A stretch of 64,000 bases of DNA from Adineta ricciae (taxonomy: Eukaryota; Rotifera; Eurotatoria; Adinetida; Adinetidae). Position numbers and translations under genes: made by a program. The notes beneath the pieces were generated by a model. The model was not told where the DNA came from. It ran no database searches and worked only from the letters and a program-made list of their open reading frames with translations. This document shows positions 12,579 through 25,697 of this stretch, one piece after another (the stretch's first letter is position 1; every line of letters begins with the position of its first letter). The stretch is from the NCBI GenBank assembly GCA_905250025.1, contig CAJNOJ010000001.1:1054001-1118000 (forward strand). The letters run 5' to 3'.

Positions 12579-14650
12579 ATGTCTTCGTTACTAAAAACGC
12601 TAGCCGATCAGCTTCGTGAACATAATGATACAAGAGCAGGTGAGATCGCTTTCGACCATTTCAATCAGTCCGATCAACCGTATGATGATCTATTCAAATA
12701 TCTTTTATCTTTAACTGAAACAAATAACCAGAATGTGAGATTAATCGATTGCTTGATACAATCTTTTTTACAATGGGAAACGCAAGCAAAGCCTACGTAC
12801 GCACGGCCGGCATTCGATGAAACTTGCATAAATAATTTAATTTTAAGTCAATTGCCGGTTGTATTTTTAAACGATTTCTGTCAAATATTTCGTATTTCAA
12901 AAGAACAATTATTCTCTCTGCTACGAACTGTACTACGCCAGTCAATGAACGCTCCGTTATACAAACGTGCCTTGACTATCATTGTCAAACTCCAGTGCCA
13001 ATCTGAATTTCTCGACGAGGAAATTCTCTTACCGTTAATATTGAATAGCAAAGATCATCTTATCCATCTGTTTGTCGATAATCAGCAGGAGCTAGAAGAA
13101 AAGTTATTGACTATATTGAATCATTTGTATCGATATGGCGGCAGATCACTCGGGAGAATTTTAGCTGAAGAGTTTAACATGAATGTTCCTAATATAAACA
13201 AGAAAGCACTGGGAAAGTTAGCTGTTCGATACTGGAACCTGTATGGACACAATCAAGTTGAAAAGTATCCAAATTTAGCTTCATTGCAGCATAAACGAAC
13301 GTTGAACTATTTGATCAATGTCAAATATAGCGGATCAAGCGAAGAAAAACCGATGAGTGACGAAGCTTGGAATGAAATTGTCGCCGAGGTTATACAAGAC
13401 GACCAAGATTTATTAGAATTTCTACTGGAACAAATGATCAATCGAGACGATATTGTCTCTGTCAAGTATTGGAGTAAGCACTTTTCATCTTGCATACGTT
13501 CACCTTAATAAATCGTTTTAGTACATCAAACCAAGCGCTCAGTCGAGTCATTACCTAACTGGGTATATGCAATTTACTTCTATTTATATTATCTATACTT
13601 CTTTGTGTTCTGTAGATGCAGAGATATGTTTATAGTAAAACAAATTTCGGAAGATCGACAACATTATCAAATCCTGTACGAAGAGCATCTCCTAACTTCT
13701 ATAAAATCCCGCCAAATGATACGCAAATCATTTTTATTGGCTCGAAGTCTGAATATGATCGTTTACTTGATCGATTATTCACCGTTAAAAATGGCGAAGA
13801 AGACATATACCTTGGTTTTGATTGTATGTAATTGAAAAATAAAAACTTGTGTGTAAATGATATATTTATCGATCTAGGTGAATGGAAACCCATGTTTACT
13901 AATGCAGCTAGCGAGCAACGAATCAGTGTAATGCAAATTGCTTTTCCCGACGAAATCTTTATACTTGATATGCTGCATTTCTTTCGCACCTGTGATTCGG
14001 AAACTGTGCAGCAGCGTTTAGCAGATCGACTATTCGATGACGATCATGTGACGATACTCTGTGAGTGAACACGATCAATAGCAAATATTCGAGAGTTATC
14101 CGTTTCGAACGATATCTTAGGTTATGGTTTTCGATCGGACGCATCGATGTTAACTTCGTCTTATCCAGTATTCAGTCGTGCGCTTGTTTCAGGAAAAACT
14201 CTATTAGATTTGTGTCTTGTGCACTTCGATGTAAGTATCAGTCTGACTCAGTTCTGTCTAATTTCATTTTTCTAGTTAATGAATACACAACGTCATGTTT
14301 TTCCGTATGCTTCGACGAACAATACTCCGTCGAAAGATAAGGGCCTTAGCGAGTTAGTTCGCTTGTGTTTTGGAATAGCTCTGGACAAATCTGAGCAATG
14401 TTCTAATTGGGAACGACGCCCGTTGCGATCAGCCCAAATTCAATATGCTGGTAAACAATATTTCTACGCTAATTCTCGTCCTCATCTGTTTATGTCAAAT
14501 TTAGCGACCGATGCATATTGTCTATTAGCTATTTACAATTTTCTGAAAACTCGTGTCGAGTCTGCTGACTATTTTCGTTCGTTTCGTGGACAGCATACGA
14601 AAAAGCCTGATTCCTCGCCAATGCCGAAGGCTATGAATGAAACAGACTAA
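12579..14650 (+). CDS. EXD3: EXD3/Mut-7-like DEDDy 3'-5' exonuclease
   Basis: Seven exons, 585 residues: 12579-13473, 13522-13562, 13616-13823, 13878-14060, 14121-14230, 14276-14450 and 14505-14650. ATG 12579 is the first in frame. The first ~330 residues are all-helical, like the N-terminal region of exonuclease mut-7 homologues. The nuclease core follows. Exo I is GFDCEWKP (D and E ligands), formed across an intron. Exo II is in YGFRSDASML, and Exo III is YAATDAYCLL (Tyr and Asp), also rebuilt by splicing. All four acidic residues and the Tyr of the DEDDy class are present. The C-terminal Mut7-C RNase domain found in many relatives is missing; the protein ends about 45 residues after Exo III. 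In nematodes Mut-7 acts in small-RNA silencing; the role here is inferred. Confidence 0.88.
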
Positions 14651-14977
14651 CAACTGGTACGTATTTTTCAAACAATTCGCCTTTTAATAGTAACTTTGTG
14701 TAAAATTTCGATAGAATTATTTTCGTCATATTTATGCCTGAGTACTATTAACAGTTTTATGTGAATACGAGTATTTCAATTTGAAAAATTTTAATGGCAC
14801 TTTACATATAATAAGCAGATTGTATCTGTGACAGTTAAAAATAACTAAAGGATGTCTTTCGTTTTGCTTAGATTAGAGAAATTTTACTTTCATGAAATAA
14901 ATTCACTTAACAATGATTTATTAATTTACAATTGTATGAATGCTAATCCAACACAGTGCTAAAAGAGAAGGGCATGC
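14651..14977. other. Convergent intergenic spacer
   Basis: About 330 nt of AT-rich 3' flank between convergent genes. It must hold both poly(A) sites. Nothing else was seen. Confidence 0.5.
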
Positions 14978-15817
14978 TTAATTATGGCCTGGCAGTAATA
15001 ACTTGGCAAGTGTTGCTTCATATTCTTCATCTAAAGTCACTAATTCTGCAACGACATTCAAACGTCGTTGTGCTAAATGTTTTAATTGTGCATAGGCATG
15101 ATGCCGTTGTTCGTTACGTGTCTTTTGTCGTTGAATTGTAGTTGAGAGATGTTCTGATAAGCGACGTGTTTTCAATGGAGCTTCAATTCGTGGTGTCGAT
15201 GATGTTGATGACGAACGCATTCGATGATTAGGCACTTCATGACGACGAATGTCCGATTCATGTCTAAAAATGAAAGCTGTGTTCGGAATTCAAATGAGAC
15301 TTTTCGATTTCGACGTACTTAAGCGACGAGATTGATGTGTCAACATGTGCAGGAACAGAATGATTAAGTAATTGTGCTAGAGTTCCCATTTCATGTGTTG
15401 AATCATGTTGATTCTCTTGGGCGTGGTCAATTGTGAAAGGTTTAACCTTAATCTGTGATGGATATTCATCTGAACTTATGTCACCACTTTCACATTCACT
15501 GGCGCTACCCGCATCCGATGAGGCTATTTGCAAATGTGCTGCACTATTATTAACACTGATGACTAGAACGAAAAAACAAAGGAGGGATTCAATTGATGAA
15601 AATCTTTTCTCGAACCTTCTTTCACATAGATACATTTTCTCGAGAAAGTCGTGGTCGCTGCTACTGATCCCGTATTAATGTTTGTGGATATATCCGACAA
15701 AGGTATCGATGGACGATGACGATAACCATGCGTCGCTGAAATCGCTGATGACGTATGCGTTGCTGTCGAATGCCATTTATTACTTGAAGATAACAAAGTT
15801 GAACCTGAATGCGACAT
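14978..15817 (-). CDS. Orphan 237-residue protein with basic helical C-terminus
   Basis: Three exons: 15634-15817, 15319-15562 and 14978-15263. The introns are 71 nt (15563-15633) and 55 nt (15264-15318), with GT/AG ends and matching phases (1, then 2). ATG 15817 is the first in-frame Met. The N-terminal half is Ser/Thr/His-rich and probably disordered. The middle has an acidic stretch (ECESGDISSDE). The last ~70 residues are strongly helical and basic, including HLSTTIQRQKTRNEQRHHAY, then an acidic helix LVTLDEEYEATLAKLL. That looks like a short coiled-coil or interaction module. No signal peptide or membrane segment is seen. I do not recognise a family. The clean three-exon structure supports a real gene. 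Confidence 0.62.
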
Positions 15818-16181
15818 GATTTCCAACAGTCAAAAAGCAATCAATTTCATGTCTTCAGATGACAAACAAAACAGATGAAATGGTCATTCGAGATTTTGTA
15901 TGCATGAAGAATAGAATAGAGAACGACAAAGAGAAAAACAGTCGAGAATACACATTGTCATCACCCTCGATAGATACATAGAAGCGAATTCGACTGATTT
16001 CTTCCTTTGCAATCTCCTCTGTACAATTAATGAACGAAAGTATTTTAAAAAAAAACAACAAAAATATTCATTTATTCACCTGATAGAAGTTCATCGGTAA
16101 AACACTCACACAAACGCAAACAAAAAAGTTAGGAAAAGTAAACAAATATTCATTGTTATTATCTCTCGAAAAGTTACACTG
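15818..16181. other. Short spacer between two minus-strand genes
   Basis: Holds the promoter of the 237-residue orphan gene and the 3' flank of Hsp70. It is AT-rich, with no further gene recognised. Confidence 0.45.
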
Positions 16182-18691
<2,510 letters not shown>

Positions 18692-18754
18692 GATCTGAAG
18701 TATATGTAAATGCAGTCAAATGTTTAATTGATGTAGCAAATGAGAAGCGAACGA

Positions 18755-18786
18755 CCTTTTAAATAGGCTAATCGAATATTCTAGAC
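18755..18786 (-). promoter_or_regulatory. Candidate heat-shock element and TATA-like box of Hsp70
   Basis: At 18774-18786 the plus strand reads GAATATTCTAGAC: two perfect inverted units (GAA, TTC) in register with a partial third (GAC). This matches alternating nGAAn units bound by HSF1 trimers. Closer to the gene, at 18758-18766, the minus strand carries CTATTTAAA, which could serve as a TATA box. The element is about 85-95 nt upstream of the ATG. The position fits a heat-shock promoter; three units is the minimum for HSF binding and one is imperfect. Confidence 0.42.
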
Positions 18787-19312
18787 CTTTCGCGTAGGAT
18801 CATTTGCATACGAAGGTGAATTGGTGGTTGTCGTTACACCTTTCACACAAATCGGACTACGCTGCGACGCAATTTGGAAGGAGAGAGAGAGAAAAAGAAC
18901 AAGAAGAAGAAAGCACATGAAGAAAATGATTGGATTTCGTTTTGCGCTGATGTGCGTTTTACCGATATCCACATTGACGTCTATAGTACAAAATGTATTA
19001 TGAATTACGATCTTGCTTATAAAGACTCGCGAATTTGGAAAAAGTTCACACGCAAGACGGTTCTTTTTCTTCCGACTAGGAAGAAGTCTGTTGGCAGAAT
19101 GACTGTCGGAAGTATCAGGAAAGCAAAACAAATTCTTTTAATAGTCGAACTAGCATATCAAATAAGAGATCTTTTTATTTATTTTCAACAAATAAAGAAT
19201 AATACATAAGCACATACATTGGAACACAGATATACATAGACAGAAAGAAATAGAATAATATCAAATATGTATTCGTTTGTATTGAACAAAAAAATTCTTT
19301 CGCCAGATTTCT
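18787..19312. other. Upstream flank of Hsp70 and 3' flank of the membrane-protein gene
   Basis: The frame at 18874-19209 is purine-rich low-complexity sequence and not convincing as protein. No RNA gene was seen. Confidence 0.4.
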
Positions 19313-19845
19313 CTAATTATGTTCATGTGAAAGTAAACGAAGTTCACTTGGATCAGCATTACCGTTAGCTAATAAACCATTTGTACTTGATGAACCTGCA
19401 TGTCCATTGCCAGTCGGGTTTGAGCCTTGTTCGGAGTATGTGCTAATTTTCGTTTCTTTACCATTTTCATTGATAAAAGTTGTCGTGGCTGTTTGAGACG
19501 AGCTTGTCACCGTCACTCCGTTTTTCTCCACGAGAGCAACCGGTGTTGGACTGTCCGGTAATTCGCTATAGTAACGACGACGGCAAAGTAGATAATAAAG
19601 GCATGTTAAAAGAAAGATTATTGCGAGAATAGACGATAATAATCCAACGAGCTGAAACATGAGAGACAAAGAAAATCATTTCAATTCAGCCCACATCGAA
19701 TTTCACTTACCACAGCATTCCATCCCATGGGCGAATCGTAATAGAAGGGTGCGAAAAAAGTTGGACATGGTGTTGAGAATACCGTTGTTCCATTCGGTAA
19801 TAGAGTATTTGTAACTGGCATATTAGTTGGTACTATTGCGGCCAT
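19313..19845 (-). CDS. Small single-pass membrane protein, family unknown
   Basis: Two exons, 19711-19845 and 19313-19651, with a 59-nt intron (GTAAGT/TTTCAG) in phase 0, giving 157 residues. Residues 1-45 are hydroxyl- and Pro-rich with one N-glycosylation sequon (NGT) and the run PTFFAPFYYDSPMGWNAV, and look extracellular. Residues 46-67 (VGLLSSILAIIFLLTCLYYLL) form one transmembrane helix. CRRRYY follows as a stop-transfer signal. The ~85-residue tail is Ser/Thr/Asn/Gly-rich. Without a clear signal peptide this would be a type III membrane protein, N-terminus out. No family was recognised. Confidence 0.68.
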
Positions 19846-20358
19846 TTTCCGTGAATAACGAACGATTGTCTACGTCTAGCAGAGGAATAATGAAAATGGC
19901 AAGCGAAGTTTGCTTTTCCTTCTATGAATATGAAGTGAATCGAAGAAGTCAAGCGACCGAAAAAAGAGGGAAAGAGAAGAGAGTGCACAGATGAAACGGG
20001 CGAATTTATATAGACTTCGTCTTTTGTTTTCAATGACTGACTGACTGAATATGTAGGAGAAGAAATAACAGCGGACGAACGAACGAACAAACCGTTGGAC
20101 AGACAATTTGAATTGTTCTATGTCGAAGAAAAAGCAAGCAGAGCATGTCAGGCGTTCATCCACTAATATGAAGAAATCATGTAGGCGAAAGTTAATTGTT
20201 CTTCCCCAGGCAGAAAGAACAACACACCATCGCTTGTAATGGATTTTCACACGAAAATTCTCGATAGAAGAGATAGTATCAATCATTTTTGTTCGCTGAA
20301 CTTGCTTGATAAAGTCAATATGTTCACTTTGAGATAGCATGATCATGCTAATAGAATT
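19846..20358. other. Spacer between minus-strand genes
   Basis: Holds the promoter of the small membrane protein gene and the 3' flank of the first 7TM receptor. The 156-codon frame at 19876-20346 overlaps this region but lacks any recognisable content. Confidence 0.4.
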
Positions 20359-21303
20359 TCATTGATTAGCTGGAAGTTGATTGAGAGTTACATTATGAGG
20401 ATGTACGATGTTTTGATGACGACGAAAGCAATAGCGATTTATCTGTTGACTTAGAAACATTTTGATCGGTGTTGGTGTTGTATAAAAACAGATGAAGGGT
20501 GTGAGTAGTGGAGTTACGTACGGCCCGAAAATAAGAAAGCGTGAGATCGATTCATCACTGAGAGAAACACGATCATTCGATAGTAATTGAAGAAAGATCG
20601 CATAAGGAGCCCAGCTTATTGTATACACAGCACAGATCAGACCTGTTTGTATAGTTAGTTTTCTTGTCTGACGCCATTGGAAACGTTGCATCGATCGCTT
20701 TTGCATCACAAACCGTATGGGTAACAGGACGCCGGCAACAATCGTAACTACTGTCGGGAAAAATACTTGAAAATAGACATAAAATAAAAGTAATTCTGGT
20801 ACCAGAATTGAACATGTATAATTACATAAGAAATACGAATAACGGAAATGCAGTTGTGGACAGGTAATGATGATATCTGTTACAAGCGAATAGATAACTA
20901 TCCAAAGAATAATTATGATCAATGGTACAAAATGATATAGCCAACGCGTACGCGTTGTTCGATAAATTTGTGCATGAAAGACGAGAAAATGCCGTTCGAT
21001 GGAGAGAAACGCCATAAACATTCGATTCAAACCGCAGATGGAGAACAATGCGAAATTATAAAATCGACATGCCTCTGGAGTTTTGATTGGAACAGCATTA
21101 GTCCAGAAATAAAACTGCGTTACAGGTAAATCGAAAGTAGTTGACCATGCAGATATAAGCAGTAGACCAGCAATCAGATGGTTTGGCAAACTTCGTATTT
21201 GACTTCGTTTCTTTCCAAACTCGAATAAGATATACAACGTACAGGTAAACGAAATGATCTGTATGATGACGAGAAATACGAGGCTTGTAACATCGCCTTT
21301 CAT
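20359..21303 (-). CDS. Rhodopsin-like 7TM receptor, copy 1
   Basis: Single exon, 314 residues, starting at ATG 21303. Seven hydrophobic segments are visible. An ERH triplet (LSIERHFLVF) stands at the end of helix 3 in place of DRY. Helix 6 carries WAPY (ISWAPYAIFLQLL). The segment FLIFGPYVTPLLTPFICFY replaces the usual NPxxY of helix 7. Conserved Cys residues occur near helix 3 (EACRFYN) and in the second outer loop (CPQL, CNYTCS). It is clearly homologous along its length to the frame at 25698-26615, with shared LPNHL, RHFLVF, VLLPIRFVMQKRSMQR and GPYVTPLLTPF. This type is expanded in bdelloid rotifers; the ligand is unknown. The single exon, unlike its neighbours, hints at spread by retroposition or recent duplication. 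Confidence 0.87.
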   Translation of the reverse strand: MKGDVTSLVFLVIIQIISFTCTLYILFEFGKKRSQIRSLPNHLIAGLLLISAWSTTFDLPVTQFYFWTNAVPIKTPEACRFYNFALFSICGLNRMFMAFLSIERHFLVFHAQIYRTTRTRWLYHFVPLIIIILWIVIYSLVTDIIITCPQLHFRYSYFLCNYTCSILVPELLLFYVYFQVFFPTVVTIVAGVLLPIRFVMQKRSMQRFQWRQTRKLTIQTGLICAVYTISWAPYAIFLQLLSNDRVSLSDESISRFLIFGPYVTPLLTPFICFYTTPTPIKMFLSQQINRYCFRRHQNIVHPHNVTLNQLPANQ

Positions 21304-21748
21304 GATTAAAAACAGAAGTGAGAAGCGCGTGCCTGAATTGAATGATGGTGCTCAACAAACTGTCCAAACCAGACTTCATCAGGAAAAGAAAGCGTTTTCT
21401 TTGAACTGAGTTGCGATGAATGAATCGTTATTCATCCTATGACGCTCAGCCCATTATCTTGAAAACACATCTCGTTAGTCATGTGTCTTGTTTTGATAGT
21501 TAATATAAAAGTATTTTCCTTTCCTACTATTCTTAGATCATAGGTGATAGTAAACTTTATACTTTTTATCTTTATGAATTTATTTGACAAACAGAAAAAT
21601 GCAACACATTGTACATGCCGTTGAAAAAGAAAAAAAACCTAATGTTGTCTTTACAACGAGAAGGAAGAGAAATTTTCCCGTCGAAAGAATCCACGTGCGA
21701 TACATATATGTAAATACAAGCTACACACTTATTTATTTTTCTTTTGTC
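21304..21748. other. Divergent spacer between the 7TM receptor and the F-box-like gene
   Basis: About 445 nt between divergent starts, so it carries both promoters. The F-box-like frame is open back to 21584, but the F-box motif begins right after ATG 21749, so the upstream part is read as leader. Confidence 0.4.
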
Positions 21749-23542
21749 ATGTCTATTTTAACGTTAGAATCTTTACCGAATGAAATCTTGGTTAAACTTT
21801 TCGAGAAATATATCGATGGCACAGATATTATCCATGCATTTGCTGGTCAACAAAATCAACGTATTGACGACATCGTTGCTATATGCCAACGACTGTGCTT
21901 CAATTTCCAGAGTTGTCGAAAAGATGATTTTCAAGTTTGGATTGGCTTAGTACCGAATTATGTGACAAAAATTCATGAATTGATTTTATCTGATTACAAC
22001 TCGTTCGGTCAAGTTTGCGCTTTCCTAACTGCCTTTCCAACATTCCAACAATTTACTGAACTTCACAAACTTTACATTCATTTCCATGGATGTGCAGTCG
22101 ACTGGTCGGTCATTCAAACGGCTTTGCTTTCACTTACAAACACACCACTTGAGACTCTTATTCTGAAGAAATACGATCGTGAAAGAATGCCGTTTAGTTT
22201 GCATGTTCCTGATGATGACGATGGTGTACGTTTGTCAAGACTGAAGCAACTTTACTTCGCTGGGAATTTTACCTGCAGACAATGGAATTTCATTCAAGTC
22301 TTGTCGCCAAATCTCGAATATTTAACGAATTTAAATATCAACGTCGAATTTTCCTATTTACAACGAATCTTTCGACAATATCCTCGTCTGAAATATCTTA
22401 ATGTTCGATTTGTATCAAAATCATATGATGCTGTAGTTTACAATGGTTACTCTTCGGAAGTCGAAGTTCGACCGTTATCTACTCTTCATACGTTTATTTT
22501 GTCGTTTCCACAGGATCATGTGACAGTGTTCGAGGATTTGTCGAGATATTTGGACCTGATGCCAGCTTTAAGCTATTTAGATATTAAGGCACATCGCGCA
22601 CTTCTTAATGCAACACAATGGAGAAGTTTTCTTCACACAGCATTATTTTCACTTACGCATTTTCACTTGAAGACACTATACCGTCATATACATAATGAAC
22701 TTGATAGACTTTTAGACGCATTTGAAACTCCCTTCTGGATAGATATGACGAATTTTTACTTCATTATAACTGAACACCAACATTTCGATTCGGATTCATT
22801 TCGAAGGGGCAAGTCGTCTGATGGAGATGAAGACGAATTCGATTATCCAGTCACTCGATGGTGGATAGTTCCTTTTCGTGGTCTTCATGATGATATTCCT
22901 GTCAACGATATCACCAGTTTTGGTATCCCACACAGAATGCATTCTTTATCACCGTATTATCAATTTACTAAAGTTCAAAGTCTCACAATTTGTCGACTTG
23001 ATGAGAGTGTACTCGCATGGCTTCAAACGCATTTGAATCTTTCCGGAATAAAACATCTTGATCTATCAAACATACCAGATACAAGTGATACATTGAATTC
23101 GCTTGTATCCAATATTCAAGATATAGTTTCATTACGAGTCAGTCGTGATCAGCTACGCGGTAATTGGCACCTTATTATAGATCAAATGAAGTCGCTCAAA
23201 GCTTTGTATATTTCATCCAGATATGAATCCGATGTTTGTGATAGAGATGTTCAATTAATTGCTCAATTATTTCCCACCATAGAGCATTTAGCAATTAGAA
23301 CAATAGCATCGGGAAATGTGTCAATCGCACGAATTCGAATACCATCTATTCGTTTTATTTCAATTGAATCAGCTGATTCAGAAGGGTTACCCGACTGGAC
23401 GAATATATCCAACTTATTCTATCGTGATCTAATAACCTATGATCGGTTCACATCACGACGAAGCCTCAAAACTATAACAACTTGGATTGACTCCACAATG
23501 CAATCAGATCAGTCGTCAGCAAGAAACAGATTGCAAAACTAG
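21749..23542 (+). CDS. F-box/LRR-like protein of bdelloid type
   Basis: Single exon, 597 residues from ATG 21749. The N-terminus MSILTLESLPNEILVKLFEK is a typical F-box start (LPxEIL), which in other organisms binds Skp1 in SCF ubiquitin ligases. The rest holds irregular leucine-rich repeats, such as PNLEYLTNLNINV, YPRLKYLNVRF, MPALSYLDIKA, GIKHLDLSNIPD and MKSLKALYIS, ending in IRFISIESADSEGLPDW. The frame is open further upstream, but the motif position favours this Met. Such F-box-like LRR proteins are numerous in bdelloid genomes. Substrate and ligase activity are unknown; the F-box is degenerate after the first 20 residues. Confidence 0.84.
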   Translation: MSILTLESLPNEILVKLFEKYIDGTDIIHAFAGQQNQRIDDIVAICQRLCFNFQSCRKDDFQVWIGLVPNYVTKIHELILSDYNSFGQVCAFLTAFPTFQQFTELHKLYIHFHGCAVDWSVIQTALLSLTNTPLETLILKKYDRERMPFSLHVPDDDDGVRLSRLKQLYFAGNFTCRQWNFIQVLSPNLEYLTNLNINVEFSYLQRIFRQYPRLKYLNVRFVSKSYDAVVYNGYSSEVEVRPLSTLHTFILSFPQDHVTVFEDLSRYLDLMPALSYLDIKAHRALLNATQWRSFLHTALFSLTHFHLKTLYRHIHNELDRLLDAFETPFWIDMTNFYFIITEHQHFDSDSFRRGKSSDGDEDEFDYPVTRWWIVPFRGLHDDIPVNDITSFGIPHRMHSLSPYYQFTKVQSLTICRLDESVLAWLQTHLNLSGIKHLDLSNIPDTSDTLNSLVSNIQDIVSLRVSRDQLRGNWHLIIDQMKSLKALYISSRYESDVCDRDVQLIAQLFPTIEHLAIRTIASGNVSIARIRIPSIRFISIESADSEGLPDWTNISNLFYRDLITYDRFTSRRSLKTITTWIDSTMQSDQSSARNRLQN

Positions 23543-23656
23543 ACATTTGATGCACACTTTACTGATACTCAAGATCATTGAAAATCAATATTTATATAAT
23601 GAAACATGAATTGGAATGTTCTTGCATTATTTTTTCTTTTTACGATATTGCTTTGT

Positions 23657-23662
23657 AATAAA
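23657..23662 (+). terminator. Candidate poly(A) signal of the F-box-like gene
   Basis: AATAAA lies 115 nt after the stop at 23542, in the short spacer before the convergent ARM-like gene. Confidence 0.4.
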
Positions 23663-23750
23663 AACAATACTTTATGAACACGCATAATACATGATTATAG
23701 ATATTTTTTTCTCCATGAAAAATGCCAGCAAGAAAAAAAAACCGAAAATC

Positions 23751-25016
23751 CTAATTTTTATCAAATAGGATTGTTTGAATTTCCATAGCTGCTTCTTGCA
23801 TACTTTTCATCGTTCGTGGCATAAATGAATCATTCGAAATCTTTTCGTTATTTGCTGCACTTTTCACAATATTCATCAATGTTTCGTCTGTAGGAATCAT
23901 TGAACGATACTCTTCATGACAGGAAATACGCCAAACGACATTGAACAGAAGAACGCAAGTAAAATTATTCAACGGATTATTCTCCAAAGATAGATTCGGG
24001 TAGAACTCTGTCAAAATCGAAGTAAAAAATTCGATGATCTTATCTGTTGTCATCAAGGGTTCGACTCGCGTTCTACACAGAAATTCAACAAGGATCTTAT
24101 CATTGTACAGCAATTTGGTCAGGGCTGTTAACAGCTCACAAATGTGAGCGCCAACACAACGATATTTGCTATCTTTACTCGCGTTGATAATCGATCGAAA
24201 AAGTTCATCCAGAATTTTGATCGAATCGAATCTCATGTGTTGAACGCCATTTAGAAGAAAATCGATCATAGAACGTTGTACGAACTGATCAGATTCGTTT
24301 GGTATATTCTCGATCGCATTCATTGTGTCGAACTTGTTAAATTCATCAATTCCATCATCATGTCGTAAGATATTAACGAGAATTGATAACAGAGCGATTT
24401 GTTTATCTTCTCGAAACTTCTTTCGGCAAGTTCTAATCCAATCGATGATACTTTTTGCATAGCCGGTTTTTAAAAATAGAGGCACGAGCATTGTATTATC
24501 TGTTAAATTCCAAATAAATGATAAGATTCCATCTGTTAAATTATCGTGTGTCAAATCTTTGTCCACATACTGACGCATGACATCGAGTAGGTGAATTTCA
24601 TTTTCAGTGAACAGGTCAATGTCTTCACACGTTAGAGATGAACTTATTGTCGATGAAATTAACATAATAAGACATATATTTGAGACGAAAAACGTGGAAT
24701 TTTGATCGACAAACACATTGACATAATCAGTGAGAAGTTCGAGACAAATGCGAAGCACGTAACGGGTAAATTCGTGATCAGTGTCGTAAAAATCTTTCAC
24801 CAATGTAAGTGTAAAACATTCGGATAGGGTAGCACGACTTGTGTTTAAGAAAAATAGTTCATCGTCTGTTGCATGTTCAGCTACAGCGAGAACTTGACAC
24901 CAATCCGAAAGTAATTTCGTAAGAGCATATTTGATTGTTTCACCCGACTTGCTAGCATCGATTCGAGATAGTTCGTTAATTTTCGAAAGTACTTGAGATG
25001 CTGCTGACAAATTCAT
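23751..25016 (-). CDS. All-helical ARM/HEAT-like protein, family unknown
   Basis: Single exon, 421 residues from ATG 25016. The whole protein is helical, with repeating leucine-rich amphipathic helices of 35-45 residues, such as IALLSILVNILRHDDGI, SMIDFLLNGVQHM and VGAHICELLTALTKLLYND. That is the pattern of armadillo or HEAT solenoids. There is no signal peptide, membrane helix or catalytic motif. I recall no named family with confidence. It lies between two paralogous receptors, perhaps as part of a duplicated block. It could be the scaffold part of a larger architecture, but the stop is followed by nothing recognisable. Confidence 0.7.
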   Translation of the reverse strand: MNLSAASQVLSKINELSRIDASKSGETIKYALTKLLSDWCQVLAVAEHATDDELFFLNTSRATLSECFTLTLVKDFYDTDHEFTRYVLRICLELLTDYVNVFVDQNSTFFVSNICLIMLISSTISSSLTCEDIDLFTENEIHLLDVMRQYVDKDLTHDNLTDGILSFIWNLTDNTMLVPLFLKTGYAKSIIDWIRTCRKKFREDKQIALLSILVNILRHDDGIDEFNKFDTMNAIENIPNESDQFVQRSMIDFLLNGVQHMRFDSIKILDELFRSIINASKDSKYRCVGAHICELLTALTKLLYNDKILVEFLCRTRVEPLMTTDKIIEFFTSILTEFYPNLSLENNPLNNFTCVLLFNVVWRISCHEEYRSMIPTDETLMNIVKSAANNEKISNDSFMPRTMKSMQEAAMEIQTILFDKN

Positions 25017-25697
25017 GTGTTCGAATCGTTACAAGTATCAAAATAACACCGAAAGCCACGCGTGAGTATCAATAGGAAGTAGTAAAACGTTCTTATCTAT
25101 ATCAAATAACATTGTTTTTCAGTATGGTCAGAAAGAGAACACGTGGATATTAGTATGTTTTACATAATCAAAAACATTGAAGCAGAAAAATGTATAAGAA
25201 AGCAAGAAACGTTATACTTCGTGTCTCGTTTAGTAAGCGCCTTGACGAAAATTCAAATGCTTCCCGTTGTTCCTCTCTTTCCAAGGATTTCTACGATACG
25301 TCATAACAGATCAAATATCAAGTTATGCGTACACAAGGTGTTCCTCTGTCATCGACAGTATTGAATAACGGCACTTCATGTATAAACTTAATTTCGTTGC
25401 TAATCACACGTGAAATTTGTAATTTCATGTATACCATCGGCAAATGACATTTAGTTAACTTACATAATTACAATTTGTGCCCAGCATATATCTTCTACAT
25501 GGAAGGATTTTTTTTCATAAAACCGCGTTATTATCTACGTTAATTGTACGTTCTACATATAAGATCTGAAAGAAAAGGATTCTTTGATTTGTGAACGTGA
25601 ATAGCATTCTTAACAGTTCAACAAACAAAACTAATGAATTTCGTTTTTCTAACATACATCTTCATTATATAGAACGTTTAATACGAAGAGTTATGAA
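25017..25697. other. Spacer, no gene seen
   Basis: About 680 nt, AT-rich, between two minus-strand genes. The small plus-strand frame at 25143-25364 is not convincing. Confidence 0.45.
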
